From contig USAK01000004.1 in the NCBI GenBank assembly GCA_900552565.1, positions 23,653-87,652 of the forward strand: a stretch of 64,000 bases of DNA, written 5' to 3'. Positions 54,092-62,501 of this stretch are shown in pieces. A program made the position numbers and the translations under genes. Position 1 is the first letter of the stretch. The number at the start of each line of letters is the position of its first letter. Below the pieces are notes generated by a model. The model was not told the origin of the DNA. It was given only the letters and a program-made list of their open reading frames with translations, and made no database searches. The DNA is from an uncultured Selenomonas sp. Lineage in GTDB: Bacteria; Bacillota; Negativicutes; Selenomonadales; Selenomonadaceae.

Positions 54092-55117
54092 TTGAAATAC
54101 AGTGAGTTCATGGCAAAGATCCGCAAGGGAGAGCTGCCGCATGTATTCCTGCTCTCAGGAGAGGAACATTATTATATTGACAAGGCAAAGGAGGCTTTAC
54201 TCGGCCGGCTGTTCCCTGATGGACGGGGGAGGGAAGATGCCCTGCAGAAAGTTGATGGCGACCTGGGACTCGATGCGCTGCTTGCGGGTATTGAGTCAGC
54301 TCCTTTTTTTGCGGACAAGAATGTCATCCTGCTGAACGGTACGAATCTCTTCCGTGACAGCAAGCAGGCGGGCGGCGATACGAAAGAGCTCGACAGCCTC
54401 ATCCGGCTGCTCGGAGATATGCCGCCCTACAGCTATATTATCTTCATTGCGCCGTATAAGGCCGATAAACGGCGCAAGCTCTATAAGACTGTAGCAAAAT
54501 ACGGCCTTGTGCTCGAGTCGGAAGCCCTGCGCGCCTGGAACATCAACGACTGGCTGCAGGACAAACTGCGTTCCCTGCACAAGGATATGGACCGCGAGGC
54601 CTATGCGTATTTTGCCGGCGCGGTCAGCATGATGCAGCAGGTCTCGCTCTCGTACCTTGACCAGGAATTTGACAAGCTCGCGCTGTTCAGCAAAGACCGG
54701 CGCATCACGAAAGCAGAGCTCGTTGAGGTTTTTTCGGGGCTGCCGGAGGTCTCCATCTTTGCCCTGCTCGATGCCATCAGCGCACGCGACAGCAAAAAAG
54801 CCCTGACGCTTCTGCACCGTCAGCTGGCCGACGGCACGTATTTCACCGTGCTCGTGGCGCTTTTGACGCGTCATGTGCGCCAGTTCTGGCAGGCCAAAGT
54901 CCTAATGAAAAAGGGCATTCGCGGCAAAGCGCTCGCGAAGCCCTTAGAGCTCAATCCCTTCATTGCCGAAAAACTCGGGCGTGCGGCCGCAGGTTTTGAC
55001 GAAGCTATGCTCAAGCGCGCGATGCTCATGCTCATCGACGCGGATTACCTGCTCAAGACGGGGCAGGCCGGCAATGAAGTCTTGGAAGAAACTGTCATTC
55101 TCCTTTGCAGGAAGTGA
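54092..55117 (+). CDS. holA: DNA polymerase III delta subunit
   Basis: The clamp-loader subunit that opens the sliding clamp. The 341-residue protein matches the length and N-terminus of HolA (GELPHVFLLSGEEHYYIDKA), with the PYSYIIFIAPYKADKRRKLY strand (about residue 111) and the C-terminal collar domain (about 210-341). It starts at TTG 54092 behind GAAAGGGAC. comEC-holA adjacency is common in Firmicutes; here a helicase is inserted between them. A TTGACG/TATAAT pair with 19-base spacing (54026-54056) may give it its own weak promoter. Confidence 0.92.
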   Translation: MKYSEFMAKIRKGELPHVFLLSGEEHYYIDKAKEALLGRLFPDGRGREDALQKVDGDLGLDALLAGIESAPFFADKNVILLNGTNLFRDSKQAGGDTKELDSLIRLLGDMPPYSYIIFIAPYKADKRRKLYKTVAKYGLVLESEALRAWNINDWLQDKLRSLHKDMDREAYAYFAGAVSMMQQVSLSYLDQEFDKLALFSKDRRITKAELVEVFSGLPEVSIFALLDAISARDSKKALTLLHRQLADGTYFTVLVALLTRHVRQFWQAKVLMKKGIRGKALAKPLELNPFIAEKLGRAAAGFDEAMLKRAMLMLIDADYLLKTGQAGNEVLEETVILLCRK

Positions 55118-55125
55118 CAGACTGT

Positions 55126-56313
55126 TTATTTTTTCTGGGGGAACGGGGCAAAAATCGTACAGATGGCCGCGATGGGCAGGGTCAGTGACGAGATGAGCAG
55201 GGCCGGCGTCAGGCCAATCTGGTCGCCGAGCGCTGCCGTGACGGCCGTGCCGAGGCTGCCGAGGCCGAATGAGAAGCCGAGCATCATGCCCGAAGCCATG
55301 CCTTCGCTGCCCGGCATCGCACGCTGGGCCCAGACGAGGGAGCTTGGCTGCGGGGCGAGCAGCAGCGCGCCTGTGAGGAAGAGGGCGATGAGCGAAAGCG
55401 GCTCGTTGCCCGGATGCAGGTAGAAGTAGACCGTCGGGAAGATGGCGAGGGCCAGCGAGACGACAATGATGCGCTTATGAGCGATGCGGTCGCCGAGATA
55501 GCCACCGATGAGTCCGCCCACGGTGCAGCCGACGAGGAAAAGCGTCAGGAGCGTGCCGGAGAGAAGTCCGGAGTAGCCGTGCGAGACGAGCAGCAGCGGC
55601 AGCAGCGTCGACATTGAGACGTGCGTGCAGCAGCGGAAACCCATGGCGATGTTGAGACGCAGAATGGCGGCATTGTGGAAAATTTCGCTGAGATGGAATA
55701 CCTTGGCCTTCGTCTTGTCGGCCATGGTGGAGAATTTCGTGATGCCGCTCTTGAGGCAGATAAAAGAGAACAGGAAGGCTGGCAGCATGAGCCAGGGCAG
55801 GTCGTTCATCGAGAAGCGGTCGAGAAACGCAATGACGATGACCGGTGCTAAAGCGTAGCCAAGGTTGCCGCCGGCGATGTAATATGACATGGAACGTCCC
55901 TGACGCTCCGACGGCGCTGTTTTAGCCACGAGCGTAGAGCCGAGCGGATGGAAGCCCGAGACCGAAAGGCCGGTGCAGGCAATGAGTACAAACAGCATGA
56001 CTTTGGTTGAAATCAGGCCAATCGAGCAGATGCAGACGGCGCCGAACGGAATGACAGGAATCAGTACCTTGCTGAGGTTATGGCGGTCCATGATGTAGCC
56101 AAAGACTGGCTGCATCATGTTGCTGGTGACGGACAGCACCATGACCAGAAGGCCGCTGAGTGTCAGGGAGATGCCGAGCTGCGGCATGATGATCGGCAGA
56201 AGGATGGGCAGGAAGTTGCAGTAGAAATCATTGAGGAAATGGCCGGTGCTGAGAAGCAGCGTACCGTCTTTCTGCTCAGTCAGCTGGATATTTTCGGTTA
56301 GTTCGGTTGACAT
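55126..56313 (-). CDS. MFS transporter, fosmidomycin-resistance (Fsr)-like
   Basis: A 395-residue twelve-helix transporter. The opening TGHFLNDFYCNFLPILLPI resembles Fsr-type exporters, and the loop-2 segment MQPVFGYIMDRHNLSKVLIP and loop-8 GGLIGGYLGDRIAHKRI fit the MFS signatures. The group exports small drugs and metabolites; the cargo here is unknown. ATG 56313 has an AAGGGGAC site. It starts 30 bases after thiT on the same strand, so the two may be co-transcribed. Confidence 0.85.
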   Translation of the reverse strand: MSTELTENIQLTEQKDGTLLLSTGHFLNDFYCNFLPILLPIIMPQLGISLTLSGLLVMVLSVTSNMMQPVFGYIMDRHNLSKVLIPVIPFGAVCICSIGLISTKVMLFVLIACTGLSVSGFHPLGSTLVAKTAPSERQGRSMSYYIAGGNLGYALAPVIVIAFLDRFSMNDLPWLMLPAFLFSFICLKSGITKFSTMADKTKAKVFHLSEIFHNAAILRLNIAMGFRCCTHVSMSTLLPLLLVSHGYSGLLSGTLLTLFLVGCTVGGLIGGYLGDRIAHKRIIVVSLALAIFPTVYFYLHPGNEPLSLIALFLTGALLLAPQPSSLVWAQRAMPGSEGMASGMMLGFSFGLGSLGTAVTAALGDQIGLTPALLISSLTLPIAAICTIFAPFPQKK

Positions 56314-56343
56314 GAAAAAGTCCCCTTTATGCGATACGCAGGA

Positions 56344-56949
56344 TTATCTTTGGCCGCCCATGGCTGCAAGCAACCGTTTGATGGGCAGCAGGCGCAGGAT
56401 GATGCAGCAGATGAGAAATTCTGGAATGAGATAACTGGCATTGAATACGAAAGAATAGACGAACGGGCTCATGCCGGCCGGCGCATATGAGGCAAAGAAG
56501 ACGACACCGGAGATGAGATGGCAGCAGAAGCGCGCGAGAAATGCTAGCGCTGTGCCGCGGTAAATATGTTCGCGCCAGAGGCCGGCAAGGCCCATGGCCA
56601 TATACGGCAGCGGGTAGTCAAACAGCACCTGTACCGGATGGACAATGAAAGGGTCCTGGATGATATTGATGAGGCCGTAAAGGAAGCCGGCAAGTGCGCC
56701 GATGCCAGGTCCGTAGCGGTAAGAGAGCAACAAAAGCGGCACCATGGCACCGAGCGTCACGCTGCCGCCCTGCGGCATATGGAACAGGCGAATCTGATGC
56801 AGCACGATAGTCAGGGCGAGCATCAGGGCGATATCGATGAGTGTGCGTGTGCTCATTTTGATATGCTTTGTGTATAATCCGCCTAGAATCAACACAAATG
56901 TGCCAAGCATAGCAAAGCCAGCTGTTGGCGATGCAAGAAGTTCAGACAT
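56344..56949 (-). CDS. thiT: Thiamine ECF transporter S component ThiT
   Basis: The membrane protein that captures thiamine for the shared ECF module. About 200 residues with six membrane helices. Family features include LALTIVLHQIRLFHMPQGGS (read from residue 50) and the LFDYPLPYMAMGLAG segment (about 113), with aromatic residues typical of the thiamine pocket. The start may be GTG 56967 or ATG 56949; I prefer the ATG. No thiamine pyrophosphate riboswitch motif (CTGAGA) was found upstream; instead a GC-rich hairpin (GGCCTGGGCAA with TTGCCGGCC) precedes the gene. Confidence 0.9.
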   Translation of the reverse strand: MSELLASPTAGFAMLGTFVLILGGLYTKHIKMSTRTLIDIALMLALTIVLHQIRLFHMPQGGSVTLGAMVPLLLLSYRYGPGIGALAGFLYGLINIIQDPFIVHPVQVLFDYPLPYMAMGLAGLWREHIYRGTALAFLARFCCHLISGVVFFASYAPAGMSPFVYSFVFNASYLIPEFLICCIILRLLPIKRLLAAMGGQR

Positions 56950-57008
56950 AAAACCACTTCTTTCCACATAAAATCAGGCCGGCAACATTGCCCAGGCCGA
57001 CTCTCATT

Positions 57009-57058
57009 GTAACAAATGTTACTGCAAAATACAAGGCATCATGATAGGCTAAGCCTAT
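57009..57058. promoter_or_regulatory. Two palindromes between thiT and the flavodoxin gene
   Basis: GTAACAAATGTTAC (57009-57022) is a six-base inverted repeat around AA, and ATAGGCTAAGCCTAT (57044-57058) is a perfect seven-base inverted repeat around one A. Both lie in the 130-base divergent gap, so they are candidate operators. The second could also form an RNA hairpin just before the flavodoxin ribosome site (GGAGG). Confidence 0.6.
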
Positions 57059-57078
57059 AAAACAGGAGGCTGATATAC

Positions 57079-57648
57079 ATGGGAAAATGGGCCGTCATCT
57101 ATTCGTCGGTTACAGGAAATACGAAAAAAATTGCCGAGGCTATTGCAGAGCAGGCGGGGGACGCCGATATTTTCCGCGTGCAGGATGCGCCGGAAGACCT
57201 TTCGGGCTATGAGGTCGTGGCTATTGGCTATTGGCTGCGCCTTGGCCAGCCGGACCCACTGATGCTCAAGTATCTGCCGAAGGTGCACGATGCCCAGGTC
57301 GTCCTGTTCCAGACGCACGGCACGGCCCCGACGAGTGAGCACGCCATTACGAGTTTTGCCCGCGCCGGTTACTTCCTCGGTCCTGACTGTACGATCCTCG
57401 GGACGTTCGGCTGCCGCGGCAAAATCAATCCGGCCATGCTCAAGAAGCGTCAGAATGCCGGCCCCGATGACCCGCACGGCGGCCCGAAGAGCGTGGAGCG
57501 CTGGAAACTTGCAGCCTCGCACCCCGACGCGCAGGATGTTGCAGATGCGAAGGACCTCGTCGAACGCATGAAGCACAAGATGGTCATGCGCCAGCGCTTC
57601 CTCGCCAAGAAAGCCGCGAAGCTCGCAGCCCTGCAGAAAAATAAGTAA
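57079..57648 (+). CDS. Flavodoxin-family protein
   Basis: A 189-residue FMN-binding-type protein. The phosphate loop is VIYSSVTGNTKKIAEAI (residues 7-23), with later contacts in the YWLRLGQPDP and TFGCRGKINPAML segments. The C-terminus (about 150-189) is a Lys-rich helix with repeated Lys/Ala. It could carry electrons or act in a specific reduction; the partner is unknown. ATG 57079 follows CAGGAGG. It is transcribed away from thiT. Confidence 0.85.
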   Translation: MGKWAVIYSSVTGNTKKIAEAIAEQAGDADIFRVQDAPEDLSGYEVVAIGYWLRLGQPDPLMLKYLPKVHDAQVVLFQTHGTAPTSEHAITSFARAGYFLGPDCTILGTFGCRGKINPAMLKKRQNAGPDDPHGGPKSVERWKLAASHPDAQDVADAKDLVERMKHKMVMRQRFLAKKAAKLAALQKNK

Positions 57649-57830
57649 CCTATATAAATGTATCGTGAAAGTCAGATTTTCTTCGTTCAGCTGCAGAATC
57701 TGACTTTTATTATATTTTGATTGATGTATTGTCTAGCGGGTAGGAATGTGTTACGATAGTCCATGTTAACTGCATGCGCAGCAGTATAAGATAGAAAATA
57801 ACATTTTGTTTTACAGAAAGAGGTACTCGA

Positions 57831-58660
57831 TTGAGCGTAGAGAGAACGGGAACAACTGCCGAGCTTATGGATCTCATGCCTTGTGCCGTTGCCCTGCTGC
57901 GGCTCTATGGCTGCCGGAACGAAGCAGAGTTTGCTGAGCTGACGGGTAATTCGTTTCGCGGCATGGTCCTGCCGGATGATTATCGTCCCCTCTCTGTCAT
58001 GACACAGGAAATCAGCGGACCGCTGTTGACCGGAAAAGATGTGCTGCTGGATTATCGGTACATTTCCTTCTGTATCCGTACAAGGCAGGGACGCGTCCTG
58101 CACGTGGAGGGTTCGGCGCGGCTGAACTGCTGCAGGGACGGCAGCATCTGGTCCGTCCTGCTCGTTGATATCCATACGCGTTACATGGCTATGGAGCGCG
58201 ATGCCCTGATATTCTTTACAAAGGTGGAGGAACTGGCCAAAGCCGATACGCAGGCTGGGGCATTGGGCTAGAGGGCGGTCATCTACCTCAATCTGACGAA
58301 TTTCAAGCGCTACAACGCTTCTTACGGGATTGAGCAGGGCGATGACTGCCTGCGCCGGCTGGCAGCTCTTCTTAGGAAGTATTTTCCTGACTGTCCTTTG
58401 GCGCGCATGTCCTCGGATATCTTTGTCGGGCTGGTGCCGGCGGCAGACCTCACGAGCCGCCTCACGGAGCTGGCCGGAGAGGTCGATGCGTATCTCAGGA
58501 GCGATGGCATCCGCCTTTGTGCGGGCATCCGCTATTTCAGCCCGCAGGAGCGCACGTCGGCCAATGTCGCCTGTGACCAGGCCAAGGCAGCCTGCGGTAT
58601 CTTTTGGGCCTGCATCTGCCGACCGGACAGACGCAGAACGCGGCGGAGATTCTGCCTGAC
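57831..58660 (+). pseudogene. PAS plus degenerate GGDEF protein, truncated (expected EAL missing)
   Basis: TTG 57831 behind GAAAGAGG starts a PAS-like sensor (MDLMPCAVALLRLYGC, about residue 10) reading to an in-frame TAG at 58269. The same frame then continues RAVIYLNLTNFKRYNASYGI, a GGDEF-type fold. Its signature reads MSSDIFVGL in place of GGDEF, and it ends after ACDQAKAACG near 58600. Members of this type usually continue into an EAL domain, which is absent: the next sequence is unrelated and in another frame. It therefore carries a stop, a frameshift and a probable 3' deletion. A degenerate GGDEF would bind rather than make cyclic di-GMP. It probably once controlled the polysaccharide genes that follow. 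Confidence 0.75.
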
Positions 58661-58990
58661 GGTCTGGAGAGCCTTGATTATGTGCACCGCGGCTGGGAAG
58701 TATCGCCGGGGGTGGCTTTTACCTATCATTACACGTCGGCAGACAGCCTGACCACGCAGCTTGACGTTGCCTTTGGCAGTCCGTATGACGCGCCTGACTT
58801 TTACGGCTGGCAGCTGCAGGTGCATCCTGACCTTTTTTATTATGTGCGGGCGGCCTATATGGAGACTGGAGGCCTGCACATCGAGACTGTGCGGTACCTG
58901 CTGCAGCAGGATACAAGGCGCTGGCAGGTGAGCGTTGGCATGCAGCAGAGGCGTGGGTCTACGATGACCTGCAGCAGCTGGCCAGTGCCG
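58604..58990 (+). pseudogene. Unrecognised protein fragment joined to the GGDEF remnant
   Basis: In frame 2 from about 58604 reads HLPTGQTQNAAEILPDGLES and then DYVHRGWEVSPGVAFTYHYT, with alternating aromatic and polar residues suggesting beta-strands (YGWQLQVHPDLFYYVRAAYM). It ends abruptly near 58930, where another frame takes over. I cannot place the family; a part of a cell-surface or polysaccharide-handling protein is possible. It has no ribosome site of its own, so it looks like the residue of a gene whose two ends were lost. Confidence 0.45.
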
Positions 58991-59468
58991 GGCTTTTGAC
59001 GTTGCCGGCGAAAGACCTGCATACGATGAGCCGCGCGGAGCTGGCTGCACTCGTGAATCAGGCACTCGACCATGTGGAGACGTATCAGGGCGTGTTACAG
59101 GGCGATGCTTATGGCCGGGGGATAAAATTCTTGGTAGAGGACAAGGTCCAGCTGGGTCTCGCGAAGGAGCAGATGGGAAGCGGCGGGCAGGATATTCCGC
59201 CAGCGTGAAAGGGAAGCAAGGCGTGATACGGATGCCCTCGCGCGTCAGTCACTACGCGGAGTCAATCGTCTTGAAGTCATGAATCCTTTGAAGCAGAAGG
59301 CTGAGGCCAGCCAGACGCGCCTGCAGGGAGGCACGCTATTCCTACACACTGAGCAAGGACTGGCTGTTCAATCTTGAGTATTATCATCTCTGGGATCTTG
59401 ACGGACACAAGGCCAGCAATACCATCTGGGGTTCTTTGACGACGTATTTCAAGAATTATTCCGACTAA
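58940..59468 (+). pseudogene. Outer-membrane protein remnant (SLH-like N-terminus and beta-barrel C-terminus)
   Basis: From about 58940, frame 1 reads AAEAWVYDDLQQLASAGLLT and then SRAELAALVNQALDHVE, the SLH-like N-terminal module seen in Negativicute outer-membrane proteins. That frame stops at 59208. Frame 0 then ends at TAA 59466 with SYTLSKDWLFNLEYYHLWDL and SNTIWGSLTTYFKNYSD, a typical last beta-hairpin of an outer-membrane barrel. Most of the barrel between them is missing. The 298-base stretch 59209-59506 holds this C-terminus and the next ribosome site. Presumably an exporter for the polysaccharide. Confidence 0.6.
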
Positions 59469-59506
59469 AACATATTATAGATATAAAAATATAAATATAA
59501 GGGAAG

Positions 59507-60090
59507 ATGAGAGCTATGGATATCGGGAACAGACTAAAAGAGCACAGGACCTCACTGGCTGTTGTGGGACTCGGCTATGTCGGACTGCCTTTGGCCGTGG
59601 CGTTTGCACGTCATTTTTCGGTGATTGGCTTTGATGCGAACGAAGAAAAAATCGCTGCGTATCGGGAAGGCCATGATGTCACCGAGGAAGTCGGTGATGA
59701 GGCCCTGCAGAAAGCAGAGATAGAGTATTCGGCAGATGCTGCTGTTCTGTGCCGGGCCTTGTTTATCATCGTGGCCGTGCCGACGCCGGTACACGCGGAC
59801 AAGACGCCGGACCTCGGTCCTGTCAGGGCTGCAAGTCACAGCGTGGGCCGTTACCTGCAGAAAGGCAGTATTGTCGTCTATGAGTCGACGGTCTATCCGG
59901 GGGATAAGCACCATCGTGTTTGGCCGAGGTGACGAAAATTGTCTCGGGCTGCGATGAAGAAACGCTTGACGCCGTGGCCTCGGTTTACCAGCTGGCAGCG
60001 CCATCGCTTTTCCGTGCTTCGTCCATCAAGATGGCAGAGGCGGCTAAGCTCGTGGAAAATGCGCAGCGCGATGTTTACGAGGACAAACTC
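59507..60090 (+). pseudogene. UDP-sugar 6-dehydrogenase remnant (UDP-glucose/UDP-ManNAc type)
   Basis: The intact enzyme would oxidise a UDP-sugar to a uronic acid for polysaccharide. From 59507 the NAD-binding domain is good (LAVVGLGYVGLPLAVAFARH, about residue 17). It reaches ESTVYPG and then jumps directly to DKHHR, which in this family belongs to a later PGDK motif: about 60 residues are lost between two PG-encoding CCGGG sequences. One T missing near 59921 shifts the frame. Corrected, it runs LAEVTKIVSGCDEETLDAVA and AEAAKLVENAQRDV before the sequence turns into something else near 60075. The C-terminal half is absent. Confidence 0.82.
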
Positions 60091-61038
60091 GGCTATGTGC
60101 TGTCGGTCTACGTGCTCATGCATGCCAATACGGGGCGTTTCGGCAATAACCGCGAGGTCAGCGATACCAATGAACGCTGGATTTGCGACCTGTTCGCGAT
60201 GAATTTCAACCGCGAGGGCTACTGCTTCAACCAGAGAAACAGCAGCATCTATGACCTCACGCGCATGCAGCCGCAGCCGTATTGGCCAGTCAATCATCTG
60301 CTCATGCGCATCAAATACGATATCAATCAGCCCATCACGTTCGAGAAAGGCGAGAAACGCCATCAGGAGGACTGGGAGAACACTAAAGGTGCGGCAGAAA
60401 TTAAAGAAGAAAAGTACATTCTGACGACCCTGCCGGAAGGGGAAGTTCTTTCCCGTCTCAACTCCAAAAAGGATTTCCGCGATGCGCGCGAGCTCTACCG
60501 CGAAAAAATAGCCGTGATTCTCGGCCAGAAGATTCCTTCGAAAGAAGAGATGAAACGCGAAGCCGAAGTAACGGAGAACGAGGCCTTTGCCCGCTATGCC
60601 GATTCACCGGCCGAAGCCAAGGAATATCTCGCCCGTGCGGAATACCGCAAACAGCAGCCGGCGGCCTCGGTGGAAGACGGTGCGGAGCCGGATACGGAGA
60701 TGACGAGCTTCCATGAACGCAGCTCGCATGATATCGACATCGCCTTCAAGGATGACGCGCTGACGGTGACCGTCGATGGCAAGCCGGCCGTTGAGGACCT
60801 GTCTCTTGGCAACACGCAGCGCGGCGGCATTCTGCTCGGCGCCGACTGGAAGTCCGATGCCTGGAGCCAGCGCAATCTTGCCGATGATGTCTATGACGGT
60901 GTCTTTGACAAATTCACGGTGCTCTCGAATCCGGGCAAAGATGAAAAAGACGAGAAAGTCCTGTTCACGATGCAGTATACGGGTCTTGAGCACTACGAGC
61001 ACCGCGCCAAAGCAAAGAAATCTGGGAGGCCATCTTGA
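60075..61038 (+). pseudogene. Fragment of a LamG-like exopolysaccharide-locus protein, fused to the dehydrogenase remnant
   Basis: After the dehydrogenase residue VENAQRDV the frame continues to 61038 with unrelated sequence: YEDKLGYVLSVYVLMHANTG, WPVNHLLMRIKYDI, and a long charged helical stretch (SKEEMKREAEVTENEAFARY). It ends in a beta-sandwich that looks like a laminin-G/concanavalin fold (DALTVTVDGKPAVEDL, GGILLGADWKSDAWSQRNLA, DDVYDGVFDKFTVL). The junction and the lack of a start indicate a deletion-fusion. I do not recognise the first part. It could be translated as a chimera from 59920. Confidence 0.55.
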
Positions 61039-61076
61039 AATGGTTTCTGACTTATCTGTAAGGAGAACCGTCTTAT

Positions 61077-62371
61077 ATGAAGCTACATAAAAAAGTCAAG
61101 AGGAGCCTGGTACTGGCGCTGACTGCTGCAGAACTCAGCTGTGCAGGGGCCGAGCCGGTAAAATCGGGGCCTCATCCCGATGTGCGTTTATCTGCCTGGA
61201 CGACGTACTGGGATGCCGAGGCTGGCAGCAAAGATTATAAGGACGTGCATCGCCATCTGGCAGGGCTCAGTGCCTTTGCCGCTTACCAGAGGAAGTCCGG
61301 TCGGCCCTTGCCCGCAACGAAGGCCATCAGGCGGAGAAATGGCGCTTGGTGCCCTCGACGCGCCCTGCGGTGATTTTCACGTTTGGCGGTCTGAGTAAGA
61401 AGGAGCTGCTGAAGCATGTGCTCGATGATATGAAGGCTGAGGGGATGCACGGCATCTTTTTTGTGACGGAGCGCGAACTTAAGCGCAATAAGGAAAATAT
61501 CCGCCTTGTGCAGGATTATGGGCAGGATTTGGGCATCGGCCTGACTTCGCTGCAGGGCGGTACAGCTGCGGACTACGCCGCGCAGACCATCCATGATGCC
61601 TATACGGTCGAATCGATTCAGGACGTACTCAATGATATGGCACACCGCTATACGTATCCGGTCAATGCTATGGACCTGCCCATCGAGATGCAGCCGGGCT
61701 ACGGCAGCGGCGAAATCACGAATAAGAATTTCCAGCAGGAATTCCTCAAACGCTATATCGGCGCGTCTGAGGTCAGTCAGGACGACCGTATGTACGGTTT
61801 TACGGCACGGGAGATGACCTTGGCGGATAAGACGGGGCTTGTAAAGACTGCGGCGCCGCAGACTGTCTTCCTGACATTTGATGACTGGGGAAGTGACGAT
61901 TCCATCAATAAACTCCTGTACGTTTTACGCAAACATCAGGTACACGCGACCTTCTTCGTTATCACGAAGAACATGGTCAACAACCCGAATCTGCTGCGTG
62001 CCATCGTCGCCGATGGCAATGAAGTCGGCAGTCATACCGACCATCATGTGCCGATGCTGACTGTTGATGAAAAAGGGCACAGCCATCCGACTGAGGATGC
62101 CAGCACCTATCGTGAAAATGTCAGCTCATCCTATACAAAGCTGCTGCATGCTGTTGGCGATATGAAGATAGAAAATGGCCGCCGCCGCGGACTTACTCGT
62201 CTCCTGCGCCCGCCGTATGCCCTTGACCTGCTGCTGACGAAGAATGAGCAGCGTCCCGACGGCGACCCGAAGAAATTCAAGGTCGGCCTGCTCGGCGACT
62301 ATTTGACAGGCAATTATGACCAGCGCATGAAGACGCCGAAGGATATGCGCGAGAAAGAGATTGATTTTTAA
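61077..62371 (+). pseudogene. Polysaccharide deacetylase (NodB fold), internal deletion and frameshift
   Basis: Deacetylates a cell-surface or secreted amino-sugar polymer, as PgaB/IcaB do. ATG 61077 after TAAGGAG begins a signal peptide and a DVRLSAWTTYWDAEAG domain that breaks near 61298. The rest resumes in another frame at about 61300 (LARNEGHQAEKWRLVPSTRP) and runs to 62371. It holds a degenerate first NodB half (FTFGGLSKKELLKHVL) and a good second one: VFLTFDDWGSDD with catalytic Asp residues, GNEVGSHTDHHVPM with the metal histidines, and LRPPYA. The catalytic domain may be intact, but it is severed from its export signal. Some of the linking region and perhaps the C-terminus are lost. 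Confidence 0.8.
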
Positions 62372-62382
62372 GAGCTGAAATC

Positions 62383-62450
62383 AAAATAACCTTTTCCTCT
62401 CAGGAAGGAACGTGACGCGTTTCTCCCTAAGTATGGAAAAGGTTATTTTT
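62383..62450. terminator. Terminator between the deacetylase remnant and the minus-strand flavoprotein
   Basis: AAAATAACCTTTTCC (62383-62397) and GGAAAAGGTTATTTTT (62435-62450) pair over 15 bases around a long loop, serving both converging genes. Confidence 0.85.
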
Positions 62451-62501
62451 GTTCATTTCCTTCCTATAATATATAGAAGGAAGTTATTGTGTTAATGACA
62501 A

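Noticed and set aside
56968..57050. TPP riboswitch upstream of thiT
   Set aside because: No CTGAGA box or other TPP core was found on the minus strand. Only a simple GC hairpin is present.
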